DNA of 64,000 nt from Cavia porcellus (lineage: Eukaryota; Chordata; Mammalia; Rodentia; Caviidae), in NCBI RefSeq assembly GCF_034190915.1, contig NW_026947545.1, positions 1,054,001 through 1,118,000 on the forward strand, read 5' to 3'. The notes below the pieces were generated by a model. The model saw nothing but the letters and a program-made list of their open reading frames with translations, did no database searches and was not told the DNA's origin. A program made the position numbers and the translations under genes. This document shows, piece by piece, positions 1-13,182 of this stretch. Positions within the stretch are counted from its first letter, which is position 1. Every line of letters starts with the position of its first letter.

Positions 1-269
1 TGCACCACGGGGTGGTCAGCATGGGGAGGTCAGGGAACATGTATTGGCAATGTAGGATAGGTTTCTGAAAAACATCGCGGGGTGGTGGACATTGTTTGGG
101 TGTGTAACATTACATTCACTAGTAAGAGTGAGAAAAATATCACGGGGTGGTGTGAATCAGAGGGTCTGAATTAGGATAGGCAGTGAGTGGCAATGTAGGA
201 TGGAGTAAAGCACCGCGGGTTGGTCAACATGCAGATGTCAGGGAACATGCAATGGCAATGTTGGATAGG
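1..269. repeat. Left-edge monomers preceding block A
   Basis: This is ordinary satellite sequence, cut by the window edge. Two features, a GGACATTGTTTGGG segment near 88 and a GGAGTAAAGCACCGCGGG segment near 200, match the stretch at about 6,960-7,100. The flank of block A therefore recurs just before the partial third copy of A. Confidence 0.75.
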
Positions 270-3200
270 TTTCTGAAAAACATCGCGGGGTAGTGCGCAA
301 TTTATGGGTGTGTAAAATTACATTCTCTCGTAAGAGTGAGAAAAACATCACGGGGTAGTGTGAATCGGAAGTAATGAATTAGGTTAGGCAGTGAGAGGCA
401 ATGTAGGATGGAGAAAAGCACCGCCCGGTGATCAGCATTGTGATGTCAGGGAACATGCAGTGGCAATGTAGGTAGGTTTCTGAAAAACATCGCGGGGTGG
501 TGCGCATTGTATGGGTGATTAACATTACATTCACTAGTAGGAGTGAGAAAAACATCACATGTGGTGTGAATCGGAGGACCTGAATTAGGATAGGCAGTGA
601 GTGGCAATGTAGGATGGGGTAAAGCACCGCGGGTTGGTGAGCATGCGGATGTCACGGAACATGCAATGGCAATGATGGATAGGTTTCTGAAAAGCTTCGC
701 GGGGTGGTGCGCATTTTATGGGTGGGTAAAATTACATTCTCTCGTAAGAGTGAGAAAAACATCACGGGGTGGTGTGAATCGGAAGTAATGATTTAGGTTA
801 GGCAGTGAGTGGCAATGTAGGATGGAGAAAAGCACCGGCTGGTGGTCAGCATTGGGAGGTCAGGGAACATGCAGTGGCAATGTAGGATAGGTTTCTGAAA
901 AACATCGCGGGGTGGTGCGCATTGTATGGGTGTGTAGCATTACATTCACTAGTAGGAGTGAGAAAAACATCACGGGGTGGTGCGCATTGTATGGTTGTGT
1001 AACATTACATTCACTAGTAGGAGTGAGAAAAACATCACGGGTTGGTGTGAATCGGAGGGATTGAATTATGATAGGCAGTGATTGGCAATATAGGATGGAG
1101 AAAAGCACCGCGTGGTGGTCAGCATGGGGAGGTCAGGGAACATGCAGTGGCAATGTAGGATAGGTTTCTGAAAAACATCGCGGGGTGGTGCGCATTGTAT
1201 GGGTGTTTAACATTATATTCACTAGTAGGAGTGAGAAAAACATCACGGGATGGTGTCAATCTGAGGGTCTGAATTAGGATAGGCAGTGAGTGGCAATGTA
1301 GGATGGAGAAAAGCACGGCGGGGTGGTCAGCATGGGGAGGTCAGGGAACATTCAGTTGCAATGTAGGATAGGTTTCTGAAAAACATCGCGGGGTGGTGCG
1401 CATTGTATGGGTGTGAAACATTACATTCACTAGTTGGAGTCAGAAAAACATCACAGGGTGGTGTGAATCGGAGGGTCTGAATTAGGATAGGCAGTGAGTG
1501 GCAATGTAGGATGGAGCAAGAACCGCGGGGTGTTCAGCATGGGGATGTCAGGGAACATGCAGTGGCAATGTAGGATACGTTTCTGAAAAAACATCGCTGG
1601 GTGGGGCGCATTGTATGGGTGTGTAATATTACATTCACTAGTAGGAGTGAGAAAAACATCACGGGATTGTGTGAATCGGAGGGTCTGAATTAGGATAGGC
1701 AGTGAGTGGCTATGTAGGATGGAGAAAAGCACCACGGGGTGGTCAGCATGGGGAGGTCAGGGAACATGCCGTGGCAATGTAGGATAGGTTTCTGAAAAAC
1801 ATCGCGGGGTGGTGTGCATTGTATGGGTGTGTAACATTACATTCACTAGTAGAAGTGAGAAAAACATCACGGGGTGGTGCGATTTTATGGGTGTGTAACA
1901 TTAAATTCACTAGTAGGAGTGAGAAAAACATCAAGGGGTGGTGTGAATCGGAGGGATTGAATTAGGATAGGCAGTAAGTGACAATATAGGATGGAGAAAA
2001 GCACCACGTGGTTGTCAGCATGGGGAGGTCAGGGAACATGCAGTGGCAATGTAGGATAGGTTTCTGAAAAACATCGCGAGGTTGGTGCGCATTGTATGGG
2101 TGTGTAACATTTCATTCACTAGTAGGAGGGAGAAATACATCGTGGGGTGGTGCGCATTGTATGGGTGTGTAACATTACATTCACTAGTACGAGTGACAAA
2201 AACATCACGGGGTGGTGTGAATCGGAGGGACTGAAATAGGATAGGCAGTGAGTGGCAATGTAGGATGGAGAAAAGCATCGCGGGCTGGTCAGCATGGGGA
2301 GGACAGGGAACATGCAGTGGCAATGTAGGATAGGTTTCTGAAAAACATCGCGGGGTGGTGTGCATTGTATGGGTGTGGAACATTACATTCACTAGTAGGA
2401 GTGAGAAAAACATCACAGGGTGGTGTCAATTGGAGGGTATAAATTAGGATAGGCAGTGAGTGGGAATGTAGGATGGAGAAAAGCACCGCGGGCTGGTCAG
2501 CATAGCGAGGTCAGGGAACATGCAGTGGCAATGTAGGATAGGTTTCTGAAAAACATCGCGGCGTGGTGCGCATTCTTTGGGGGTGTAATGTTACATTCAC
2601 TAGTAGGGTTGAGAAAAACATCGTGGTGTGGTGCACATTGTATTGCTGTGTAACATTAAATTCACTAGAGGAGTGAGAAAAACATCACGGGGTGGTGTGA
2701 ATCCAAGGGTCTGAATAAGGATAGGCAGTGAGTGGCAATGTAGGATGGAGAAAAGCACCACGGGGTGGTCAGCATGGGGAGGTCAGGAAACATGCAGTGG
2801 CAATGTAGAATAGGTTTCTGAAAAACATCGCGGGGTGATGCGCATTGTATGGTTGTGTAACATTACATTCACTAGTAGGAGTGAGAAAAAGATCGTAGGG
2901 TGGTGCGCATTGTATGGGTGTGTAATATTACATTCACAAGTAGGAGTGAAAAAAACATCACGAGGTGGTGTGAATCGGAGGGACTGAATTAGAATAGGCA
3001 GTGAGTGGCAATGTCGGATGGAGAAAAGCACCGAGGGGTGGTAAGCATGTGGAGATCAGGGAACATGCTGTGGCAATGTAGAATAGGTTTCTGAAAAACA
3101 TCTTGGGGTGGAGCGCATTGTATGTGTGTTTAACATTACATTCACTAGTAGGAGTGAGAAAAACAACACGGGGTGTGTGAATCCGAGGGTCTGAATTAGG

Positions 3201-3502
3201 ATAGGCAGTGAGTGGCAATGTAGGATGGAGAAAAGAACAGCGGGGTGGTCAGCATGGGGAGGTCACGGAACATGCAGTGGCAATGTAGGATAGGTTTCTG
3301 AAAAACATCGCGGCGTGGTGCGCATTGTATGGGTGTGTAACATTACATTCACTAGTAGGAGTGAGAAAAATATCACGGGGTGGTGTGAATCAGAGGGTCT
3401 GAGTTAGGATAGGCAGTGAGTGGCAATGTAGGATGGAGAAAAGCACCGCAGGGTGGTCAGCATGAGGAGGTCAGGGAACATGCAGTGGCAATGTAGGATA
3501 GG
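270..3502. repeat. HOR block A, copy 1 (3,233 bp; 9S+5L)
   Basis: Landmarks at 597, 860, 1,119, 1,451, 2,015 and 2,783 all recur 3,233 bp downstream. The size matches nine S and five L monomers (3,237 bp) less small indels. L monomers lie at about 836-1,108, 1,740-2,010, 2,015-2,290, 2,490-2,770 and 2,770-3,040. Private variants shared by the two copies include ACCTGAATTAGG near 580 and GCAAGAACCGCGGGG near 1,515. The copy edges are uncertain by about 30 bp. Confidence 0.88.
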
Positions 3503-6500
3503 TTTCTGAAAAACATCGCGGGGTAGTGCGCAATTTATGGGTGTGTAAAATTACATTCTCTCGTAAGAGTGAGAAAAACATCACGGGGTAGAGTGAATCG
3601 GAAGTAATGAATTAGGTTAGGCAGTGAGAGGCAATGTAGGATGGAGAAAAGCACCGCCCGGTGATCAGCATTGTGAGGTCAGGGAACATGCAGTGGCAAT
3701 GTAGGTAGGTTTCTGAAAAACATCGCGGGGTGGTGCGCATTGTATGGGTGATTAACATTACATTCACTAGTAGGAGTGAGAAAAATATCACGTGTGGTGT
3801 GAATCGGAGGACCTGAATTAGGATAGGCAGTGAGTGGCAATGTAGGATGGGGTAAAGCACCGCGGGTTGGTGAGCATGCGGATGTCACGGAACATGCAAT
3901 GGCAATGATGGATAGGTTTCTGAAAAACTTCGCGGGGTGGTGCGCATTTTATGGGTGGGTAAAATTACATTCTCTCGTAAGAGTGAGAAAAACATCACGG
4001 GGTGGTGTGAATCGGAAGTAATGAATTAGGTTAGGCAGTGAGTGGCAATGTAGGATGGAGAAAAGCACCGGCTGGTGGTCAGCATTGGGAGGTCAGGGAA
4101 CATGCAGTGGCAATGTAGGATAGGTTCCTGAAAAACATCGTGGGGTGGTGCGCATTGTATGGGTGTGTAACATTACATTCACTAGTAGGAGTGAGAAAAA
4201 CATCACGGGGTGGTGCGCATTGTATGGTTGTGTAACATTACATTCACTAGTAGGAGTGAGAAAAACATCACGGGTTGGTGTGAATCGGAGGGATTGAATT
4301 ATGATAGGCAGTGATTGGCAATATAGGATGGAGAAAAGCACCGCGTGGTGGTCAGCATGGGGAGGTCAGGGAACATGCAGTGGCAATGTAGGATAGGTTT
4401 CTGAAAAACATCGCGGGGTGGTGCGCATTGTATGGGTGTTTAACATTACATTCACTAGTAGGAGTGAGAAAAACATCACGGGGTGGTGTCAATCTGAGGG
4501 TCTGAATTAGGATAGGCAGTGAGTGGCAATGTAGGATGGAGAAAAGCACGGCGGGGTGGTCAGCATGGGGAGGTCAGGGAACATTCAGTTGCAATGTAGG
4601 ATAGGTTTCTGAAAAACATCGCGGGGTGGTGCGCATTGTATGGGTGTGAAACATTACATTCACTAGTTGGAGTCAGAAAAACATCACAGGGTGGTGTGAA
4701 TCGGAGGGTCTGAATTAGGATAGGCAGTGAGTGGCAATGTAGGATGGAGCAAGAACCGCGGGGTGTTCAGCATGGGGATGTCAGGGAACATGCAGTGGCA
4801 ATGTAGGATACGTTTCTGAAAAAACATCGCTGGGTGGGGCGCATTGTATGAGTGTGTAATATTACATTCACTAGTAGGAGTGAGAAAAACATCACGGGAT
4901 TGTGTGAATCGGAGGGTCTGAATTAGGATAGGCAGTGAGTGGCTATGTAGGATGGAGAAAAGCACCACGGGGTGGTCAGCATGGGGAGGTCAGGGAACAT
5001 GCCGTGGCAATGTAGGATAGGTTTCTGAAAAACATCGCGGGGTGGTGTGCATTGTATGGGTGTGTAACATTACATTCACTAGTAGAAGTGAGAAAAACAT
5101 CACGGGGTGGTGCGATTTTATGGGTGTGTAACATTAAATTCACTAGTAGGAGTGAGAAAAACATCAAGGGGTGGTGTGAATCGGAGGGATTGAATTAGGA
5201 TAGGCAGTAAGTGACAATATAGGATGGAGAAAAGCACCACGTGGTTGTCAGCATGGGGAGGTCAGGGAACATGCAGTGGCAATGTAGGATAGGTTTCTGA
5301 AAAACATCGCGAGGTTGGTGCGCATTGTATGGGTGTGTAACATTTCATTCACTAGTAGGAGGGAGAAATACATCGTGGGGTGGTGCGCATTGTATGGGTG
5401 TGTAACATTACATTCACTAGTACGAGTGACAAAAACATCACGGGGTGGTGTGAATCGGAGGGACTGAAATAGGATAGGCAGTGAGTGGCAATGTAGGATG
5501 GAGAAAAGCATCGCGGGCTGGTCAGCATGGGGAGGACAGGGAACATGCAGTGGCAATGTAGGATAGGTTTCTGAAAAACATCGCGGGGTGGTGTGCATTG
5601 TATGGGTGTGGAACATTACATTCACTAGTAGGAGTGAGAAAAACATCACAGGGTGGTGTCAATTGGAGGGTCTAAATTAGGATAGGCAGTGAGTGGGAAT
5701 GTAGGATGGAGAAAAGCACCGCGGGCTGGTCAGCATAGCGAGGTCAGGGAACATGCAGTGGCAATGTAGGATAGGTTTCTGAAAAACATCGCGGCGTGGT
5801 GCGCATTCTTTGGGTGTGTAATGTTACATTCACTAGTAGGGTTGAGAAAAACATCGTGGTGTGGTGCACATTGTATTGCTGTGTAACATTAAATTCACTA
5901 GAGGAGTGAGAAAAACATCACGGGGTGGTGTGAATCCGAGGGTCTGAATAAGGATAGGCAGTGAGTGGCAATGTAGGATGGAGAAAAGCACCACGGGGTG
6001 GTCAGCATGGGGAGGTCAGGAAACATGCAGTGGCAATGTAGAATAGGTTTCTGAAAAACATCGCGGGGTGATGCGCATTGTATGGTTGTGTAACATTACA
6101 TTCACTAGTAGGAGTGAGAAAAAGATCGTAGGGTGGTGCGCATTGTATGGGTGTGTAATATTACATTCACAAGTAGGAGTGAAAAAAACATCACGAGGTG
6201 GTGTGAATCGGAGGGACTGAATTAGAATAGGCAGTGAGTGGCAATGTCGGATGGAGAAAAGCACCGAGGGGTGGTAAGCATGTGGAGATCAGGGAACATG
6301 CTGTGGCAATGTAGAATAGGTTTCTGAAAAACATCTTGGGGTGGAGCGCATTGTATGGGTGTTTAACATTACATTCACTAGTAGGAGTGAGAAAAACAAC
6401 ACGGGGTGGGTGAATCCGAGGGTCTGAATTAGGATAGGCAGTGAGTGGCAATGTAGGATGGAGAAAAGCACAGCGGGGTGGTCAGCATGGGGAGGTCACG

Positions 6501-6735
6501 GAACATGCAGTGGCAATGTAGGATAGGTTTCTGAAAAACATCGCGGCGTGGTGCGCATTGTATGGGTGTGTAACATTACATTCACTAGTAGGAGTGAGAA
6601 AAATATCACGGGGTGGTGTGAATCAGAGGGTCTGAGTTAGGATAGGCAGTGAGTGGCAATGTAGGATGGAGAAAAGCACCGCAGGGTGGTCAGCATGAGG
6701 AGGTCAGGGAACATGCAGTGGCAATGTAGGATAGG
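3503..6735. repeat. HOR block A, copy 2 (3,233 bp)
   Basis: This is a tandem copy of 270-3,502 with only scattered differences, for example at 698/3,931 (AAAGCTTCGC against AAAACTTCGC). I judge identity to be about 98-99%. The junction with copy 1 lies in roughly 3,492-3,525, within AGGATAGGTTTCTGAAAAAC and the following box. The copies separate there because the downstream text switches to GGGTAGTGCGCAATTTATGG, as at about 280. Confidence 0.88.
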
Positions 6736-6989
6736 TTTCTGAAAAACATCGCGGGGTGGTGCGCATTGTATGGGTTTGTAATATTACATTCTCTAGTTGG
6801 AGTCAGAAAAACATCACGGGGTGGTGTGAATAGGAGGTTCTGAATTAGCATAGGCAGTGAGTGTCAATATAGGATGGAGAAAAGCACAACGGGGTGGTCA
6901 GCATGGGGAGGTCAGGGAACATGAAGGGGCAATGTAGGATAGGTTTCTGAAAAACATCGCGGGGTGGTGGACTTTGTTTGGGTGTGTAA
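6736..6989. repeat. Linker monomer between A copy 2 and A partial copy
   Basis: This is satellite sequence that breaks the A register. It carries TTTGTAATATTACATTCTCT and GTTGGAGTCAG variants and a GCACAACGGGG box not found at this position in the other A copies. It amounts to about one extra monomer compared with a direct A-A-A tandem. Confidence 0.65.
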
Positions 6990-7690
6990 CATTACATTCA
7001 CTAGTAGGAGTGAGAAAAATATCACGGGGTGGTGTGAATCAGAGGGTCTGAATTAGGATAGGCAGTGAGTGGCAATGTAGGATGGAGTAAAGCACAGCGG
7101 GTTGGTCAGCATGCGGATGTCACGGAACATGCAATGGCAATGATGGATAGGTTTCTGAGAAACTTCGCGGGGTGGTGCGCATTTTATGGGTGTGTAAAAT
7201 TACATTCTCTCGTAAGAGTGATTAAAACATCACTGGGTGGTGTGAATCGGAAGTAATGAATTAGGTTAGGCAGTGAGTGGCAATGTAGGATGGAGAAAAG
7301 CACCGCCTGGTGGTCAGCATTGGGAGGTCAGGGAACATGCAGTGGCAATGTAGGATAGGTTTCTGAAAAACATCGTGGGGTGGTGTGCATTGTATGGGTG
7401 TGTAACATTACATTCACTAGTAGGAGTGAGAAAAACATCACGGGGTGGTGCGCATTGTATGGTTGTGTAACATTACATTCACTAGTAGGAGTGAGAAAAA
7501 CATCCTGGGTTGGTGTGAATCGGAGGGATTGAATTATGATAGGCAGTGATTGGCAATATAGGATGGAGAAAAGCACCGTGTGGTGGTCAGCATGGGGAGG
7601 TCAGGGAACATGCAGTGACAATGTAGGATAGGTTTCTGAAAAACATCGCGGGGTGGTGCGCATTGTATGGGTGTTTAACATTAAATTCAC
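6990..7690. repeat. HOR block A, partial third copy
   Basis: Positions 7,065 and 7,328 correspond to 3,830 and 4,093 (offset 3,235) and to 597 and 860. Similarity ends near 7,690, where the monomer changes to TGTGAATCAGAGGGATTG and the array continues with block C-like monomers. The copy is therefore about 0.7 kb of a 3.2-kb unit. Confidence 0.75.
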
Positions 7691-7739
7691 TAGTAGGAGT
7701 GAGAAAAACATCACGGGGTGGTGTGAATCAGAGGGATTG

Positions 7740-9729
7740 AATTAGGATAGGCTGTGAGTGGCAATATAGGATGGAGAAAAGCACCGCCTGGTGGTCAGCA
7801 TGGGGAGGTCAGGGAACATGCAGTGGCAATGTAAGATAGGTTTCTGAAAAACATCGCGTGGTGGTGCGCATTGTATGGGTGTGTAACCTTACATTCACTA
7901 GTAGGAGTGAGAAAAACATCATGGGGTGGTGTGAATCGGAGGGTCTGAATTAGCATAGGCAGTGAGTGGCAATGTAGGATGGAGAAAAGCACCGCGTGGT
8001 GGTCAGCATGGGGAGGTCAGGGAACTTGCAGTGGCAATGTAAGATAGGTTTCTGAAAAACATCGCGGGGTGGTGCGCATTGTATGGGTGTGTAACATTAC
8101 ATTCACTAGTAGGAGTGAGAAAAACATCACAGGGTGGTGCCCATTGTATGGGAGTGTAACATTACATTCACTAGTTGGAATCAGAAAAACATCACGGGGT
8201 GGTGTGAATCGGAGGGTCTGAATTAGGGTAGGCAGTGAGTGGCAATGTAGGATGGAGAAAAGCACCGCGGGGTTGTCAGCATGGGGAGGTCAGGGAACAT
8301 GTAGTGCCAATGTAGGATAGGTTTCTGAAAAACATCGCAGGGTGGTGGGCATTCTTTGGGTGTTTAACATTACATACACTAGTAGGAGTGAGAAAAACCT
8401 CACGGGGTGGTGTGAATCGGAGGGTCTGAATTAGGATAGCCAGTGAGTGGCAATTTAGGATGGAGTAAAGCACCACGGCTTGGTCAGCATGTGGAGGTCA
8501 GGGAACATGCAGTGGCAATGTAGGATAGGTTTCTGAAAAACATCGCGGGGTGGTGGGCATTGTATGGGTGTGTAACATTACATTCACTAGTATGAGTGAG
8601 AAAAACATCACGGAGTGGTGTGAATCGGAGGGCCTGAATTAGGATAGGCAGTGAGTGGCAATGTAGGATGGAGAAAAGCACCACGGGGTGGTCAGCATGG
8701 GGAGGTCAGTGAACGTGCAGTGGCAATGTAGGATAGGTTTCTGAAAAACATCGCGGGGTGGTGTGCATTGTATGGGTGTGTAACATTACATTCACTAGTA
8801 GGAGTGAGAAAAACATCAGGGGTGGTGTCAATCAGAGGGTCTAAATTAGGATAGGCATTGAGTGGCAATGTAGGATGGAGAAAAGCACCGCGGGGTGGTC
8901 AGCATGTGGAGGTCAGGGAACATGCAGTGGCAATATAGGATAAGTTTCTGAAAAACATCGCCTGGTTGTGCGCATTGTATGGGTGTGTAACATTACATAG
9001 ACTAGTAGGAGTGAGAAAAACATCACGGGGTGGTGTGAATCGGAGGCTCTGAATTAGGATAGGCAGTGCGTGGCAATGTAGGATGGAGAAAAGCACCGCT
9101 GGGTGGTCAACATGGGGAGGTCAGGGAACATTCAGTGGCAATGTAGTATAGGTTTCTGAAAAACATCGCTAAGTGGTGTGCATTGTATGTGTGTGTAACA
9201 TTACATTCACTAGTAGGAGTGAGAAAAACATCACGGGGTGGTGTGAATCGGAGGGTCTGAATTAGGATAGGCAGTGAGTGGCAATATAGGATACAGAAAA
9301 GCACCGCGGGGTGGTCACCATGTGGAGGTCAAGGAATATGCAGTGGCAGTGTAGGATAGGTTTCTGAAAAACATCGCGGGGTGGTGCGCATTGTATGGGT
9401 GTGTAACATTACATTCACTAGTAGGAGTGAGAAAAACTTCACGGGGTGGTGTGAATCGGAGGGATTGAATTAGGATAGGCAGTGAGTGGCAATATAGGAT
9501 GGAGAAAAGCACCGCGTGGTGGTCAGCATGGGGAGGTCAGGGAACATGCCGAGGCAATGTAGGATAGGTTTCTGAAAAACATCGCTGGGTGGTGCGCATT
9601 GTATGGGTGTGTAACAGTACATTCACTATTAGGAGTGAGCAAAACATCACGGGGTGGTGTGAATTGGAGAGTCTGAATTAGGATAGGCAGTGAGTGGCAA
9701 TGTAGGATGGAGTAAACACCGCGGGTTGG
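7740..9729. repeat. Mosaic segment homologous to block C (about 26,790-29,310)
   Basis: Landmarks at 7,795, 8,017 and 8,276 match 26,843, 27,065 and 27,324 (offset 19,048). Landmarks at 8,484, 8,899 and 9,107 match 28,011, 28,426 and 28,634 (offset 19,527). The offset change of 479 bp means this copy lacks one S and one L monomer present at about 27,540-28,010. A further L monomer at 28,856 is represented here by an S monomer (9,315). This looks like an older relative of block C shortened by in-register deletions. Confidence 0.75.
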
Positions 9730-12700
9730 TCAGCATGTGGAGGTCAGTGAACATGCAGTGGCAATGTAGGATAGGTTTCTGAAAAACATCGCGGGGTGGT
9801 GCGCATTGTATGGGTGTTTAACATTACATTCACTAGTAGGAGTGAGAAAAACATCACGGGGTTGTGTCAATCTGAGGGTCTGAATTAGGATAGGCAGTGA
9901 GTGGAAATGTAGGATGGAGAAAAGCACCGCGGGGTAGTCAGGATGGGGAGGTCAGGGAACATTCAGTTGCAATGTAGGATAGGTTTCTGAAAAACATCGC
10001 GGGGTTGTGCGCATTGTATGGGTGTGTAACATTACATTCACTAGTTGGAGTCAGAAAAACATCACGGGGTGGTGTGAATCGGAGGGTCTGAATTAGGATT
10101 GGCAGTGAGTGGCTATGTAGGATGGAGAAAAGCACCACGGGGTGGTCAGCATGGGGAGGTCAGGGAACATGCAGTGGCATTGTAGGATAGGTTTCTGAAA
10201 AACATCGCGGGGTGGTGTGCATTGTATGGGTGTGTAACATTACATTCACTAGTAGGAGTGAGAAAAACATCACGGGGTGGTGCGCATTTTATGGGTGTGT
10301 AACATTAAATTCACTAGTAGGAGTGAGAAAAACATCAAGGGGTGGTGTGAATCGGAGGGATTGAATTAGGATAGGCAGTAAGTGACAATATAGGATGGAG
10401 AAAAGCACCACGTGATGGTCAGCATGGGGTGGTCAGGGAACATGCAGTGGCAATGTAGGATAGGTTTCTGAAAAACATCGCGGGGTGGTGCGCATTGTAT
10501 GGGTGTGTAACATTACATTCACTAGTAGGAGTGAGAAAAACATCACGGGGTTTTGTCAATTGGAGGGTCTAAATTAAGATAGGCAGTGAGTGGGAATGTA
10601 GGATGGAGAAAAGCTCCGCGGGGTGGTCAGCATGGCGAGGTCAGGGAACATGCAGTGGCAATGTAGGATAGGTTTCTGAAAAACATCGCGGCTTGGTGCG
10701 CATTGTATGGGTGTGTAATATTACATTCACTAGTAGGGGTGAGAAAAACATCGTGGGGTGGTGCGCATTGTATGGGTGTGTAACATTACATTCACTAGTA
10801 GGAGTGAGAAAAACATCACGGGGTGGTGTGAATCGGAGGGACTGAAATAGGATAGGCAGTGAGTGGCAATGTAGGATGGAGAAAAGCACCGCGGGGTGGT
10901 CAGCATGGGGAGGACTGAAAACATGCAGTGGCAATGTAGGATAGTTTTCTGAAAAACATCGCGAGGTGGTGCGGATTGTATGGGTGTGTAACATTACATT
11001 CACTAGTAGGAGTGAGAAAAACATCACGGGGTGGTGTGAATCGGAGGGTCAGAATTAGGATAGGCAGTGAGTGGCAATGTAGGATGGAGAAAAGCACCGC
11101 GGGGTGGTCAGCATGGGGAGGTCAGGGAACATGCCGTGGCAATGTAGGATAGGCTTCAGAAAAACATCGCCGAGTGGTGCGCATTTTATGTGTGTGTAAC
11201 ATTACATTCACTAGTAGGAGTGAGAAACCCATCACGGGGTGGTGTGAAGCGGAGGGTCTGAATTAGGATAGGCATTGAATGGCAATGTAGGATGGAGAAA
11301 AGCACCGTTGGGTGGTCACCATGGGGAGGTCAGGGAACATGCAGTGACAATGTAGGATAGGTTTCTGAAAAACATCTTGGGGTGGTGCGCATTGTATGAG
11401 TGTGTAAAATTACATTCACTAGTAGGAGTGAGAAAAACATCACGGGGTGGTGTGAATCGGAAGGTCTGAATTAGGATAGGCAGTGAGTGCCAATGTACGA
11501 TGGAGAACAGCACCAAGGGATGGTCAGCATGGGGATGTCAGGGAACATGCAGTGGCAATTTAGGATAGGTTTCTGAAAAACATCACGGGGTGGTGCGCAT
11601 TGTATGGGTGTGTACATTACATTCACTAGTAGGAGTGAGAAAAACATCACGGGGTGGTGTGAATTGGAGAGTCTGAATTAGGATAGGCAGTGAGTGGCAA
11701 TGTAGGATGGAGTAAACACCGCGGGTTGGTCAGCATGTGGAGGTCAGGGAACATGCAGTGGCAATGTAGGATAGGTTTCTGAAAAACATCGCCGGGTGGT
11801 GCACATTTTATGGGTGTCTAAAATTACATTCTCTCGTAGGAGTGAGAAAAACTTCACGGGGTGGTGTGAATCAGAGGGTCTGAATTAGGTTAGGCAGTGA
11901 GTGGCAATGTAGAATGGAGAAAAGCACCGCCGGGTGGTCAGCATGGGGAGGGCAGGGAACATGCACTGGCAATTTAGGATAGGTTTCTGAAAAACATCAC
12001 AGGGTGGTGCGCATTGTATGGGTGTGTAACATTACATTCACTAACAGGAGTGATAAAAAATCACCGGGTGGTGTGAATCGGAGGGTCTGAATTAGTATAG
12101 GCAGTGAGTGGAAATGTAGGATGTAGAAAAGGACTACGGGGTGGTCAGCATTGGGAGGTCAGGGAACATGCAGTGGCAATTTAGGATAGGTTTCTGAAAA
12201 ACATCACGGGGTAGTGCGCATTGTATGGGTGTGTAATATTACATTCACAAATAGGAGTGAGAAAAAAATCACAGGGTGATGTGAATCGGAGGGTCTGAAT
12301 TAGAATAGGCAGTGAGTGGCAATGTAGGATGGAGAAAAGCACCACGGGGTGGTCAGCATGGGGAGGTCAGTGAACGTGCAGTGGCAATGTAGGATAGGTT
12401 TCTGAAAAACATCGCGGGGTGGTGTGCATTGTATGGGTGTGTAACATTACATTCACTAGTAGGAGTGAGAAAAACATCAGGGGTGGTGTCAATCAGAGGG
12501 TCTAAATTAGGATAGGCATTGAGTGGCAATGTAGGATGGAGAAAAGCACCGCGGGGTGTTCAGCATGTGGAGGTCAGGGAACATGCAGTGGCAATATAGG
12601 ATAAGTTTCTGAAAAACATCGCCTGGTGGTGCGCATTGTATGGGTGTGTAACATTACATAGACTAGTAGGAGTGAGAAAAACATCACGGGGTGGTGTGAA

Positions 12701-13182
12701 TCGGAGGCTCTAAATTAGGATAGGCAGTGCGTGGCAATGTAGGATGGAGAAAAGCACCGCTGGGTGGTCAACATGGGGAGGTCAGGGAACATTCAGTGGC
12801 AATGGAGTATAGGTTTCTGAAAAACATCGCTAAGTGGTGTGCATTGTATGTGTGTGTAACATTACATTCACTAGTAGGAGTGAGAAAAACATCACGGGGT
12901 GGTGTGAATCGGAGGGATTGAATTAGGATAGGCAGTGAGTGGCAATATAGGATGGAGAAAAGCACCGCGTGGTGGTCAGCATGGGGAGGTCAGGGAACAT
13001 GCAGTAGCAATGTAGGATAGGTTTCTGAAAAACATCGCTGGGTGTTGCGCATTGTATGGGTGTGTAACAGTACATTCACTATTAGGAGTGAGCAAAACAT
13101 CACGGGGTGGTGTGAATTGCAGAGTCTGAATTAGGATAGGCAGTGAGTGGCAATGTAGGATGGAGTAAACACCGCGGGTTGG
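9730..13182. repeat. HOR block B, unit 1 (full length, 3,453 bp; 14S+2L)
   Basis: The unit is phased at the monomer with GGGTGTTTAACATT and TTGTGTCAATCTGAGG. The L monomers are at about 10,140-10,410 and 10,640-10,900. Characteristic variants are CAGTAAGTGACAATATAGG near 10,380, GGGGAGGACTGAAAACATGC near 10,910, GAGAAACCCATCACGG near 11,225 and ACATTACATAGACTAGTAGG near 12,655. Fourteen S and two L give 3,458 bp. Unit 4 has the same length, so this is the fullest version of the unit. Confidence 0.86.

Noticed and set aside
9170..9200. GTGTGTGTAA runs as a microsatellite
   Set aside because: They are 3-4 GT units arising from one substitution in GGGTGTGTAA, and are part of the monomer.
10708..10724. 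TAATATTAC nonamer (rolling-circle nick site of geminivirus-like replicons) in some monomers
   Set aside because: It is a one-base variant of the usual TAACATTAC, has no GC-rich stem around it and no replication gene nearby, so the match is coincidental.
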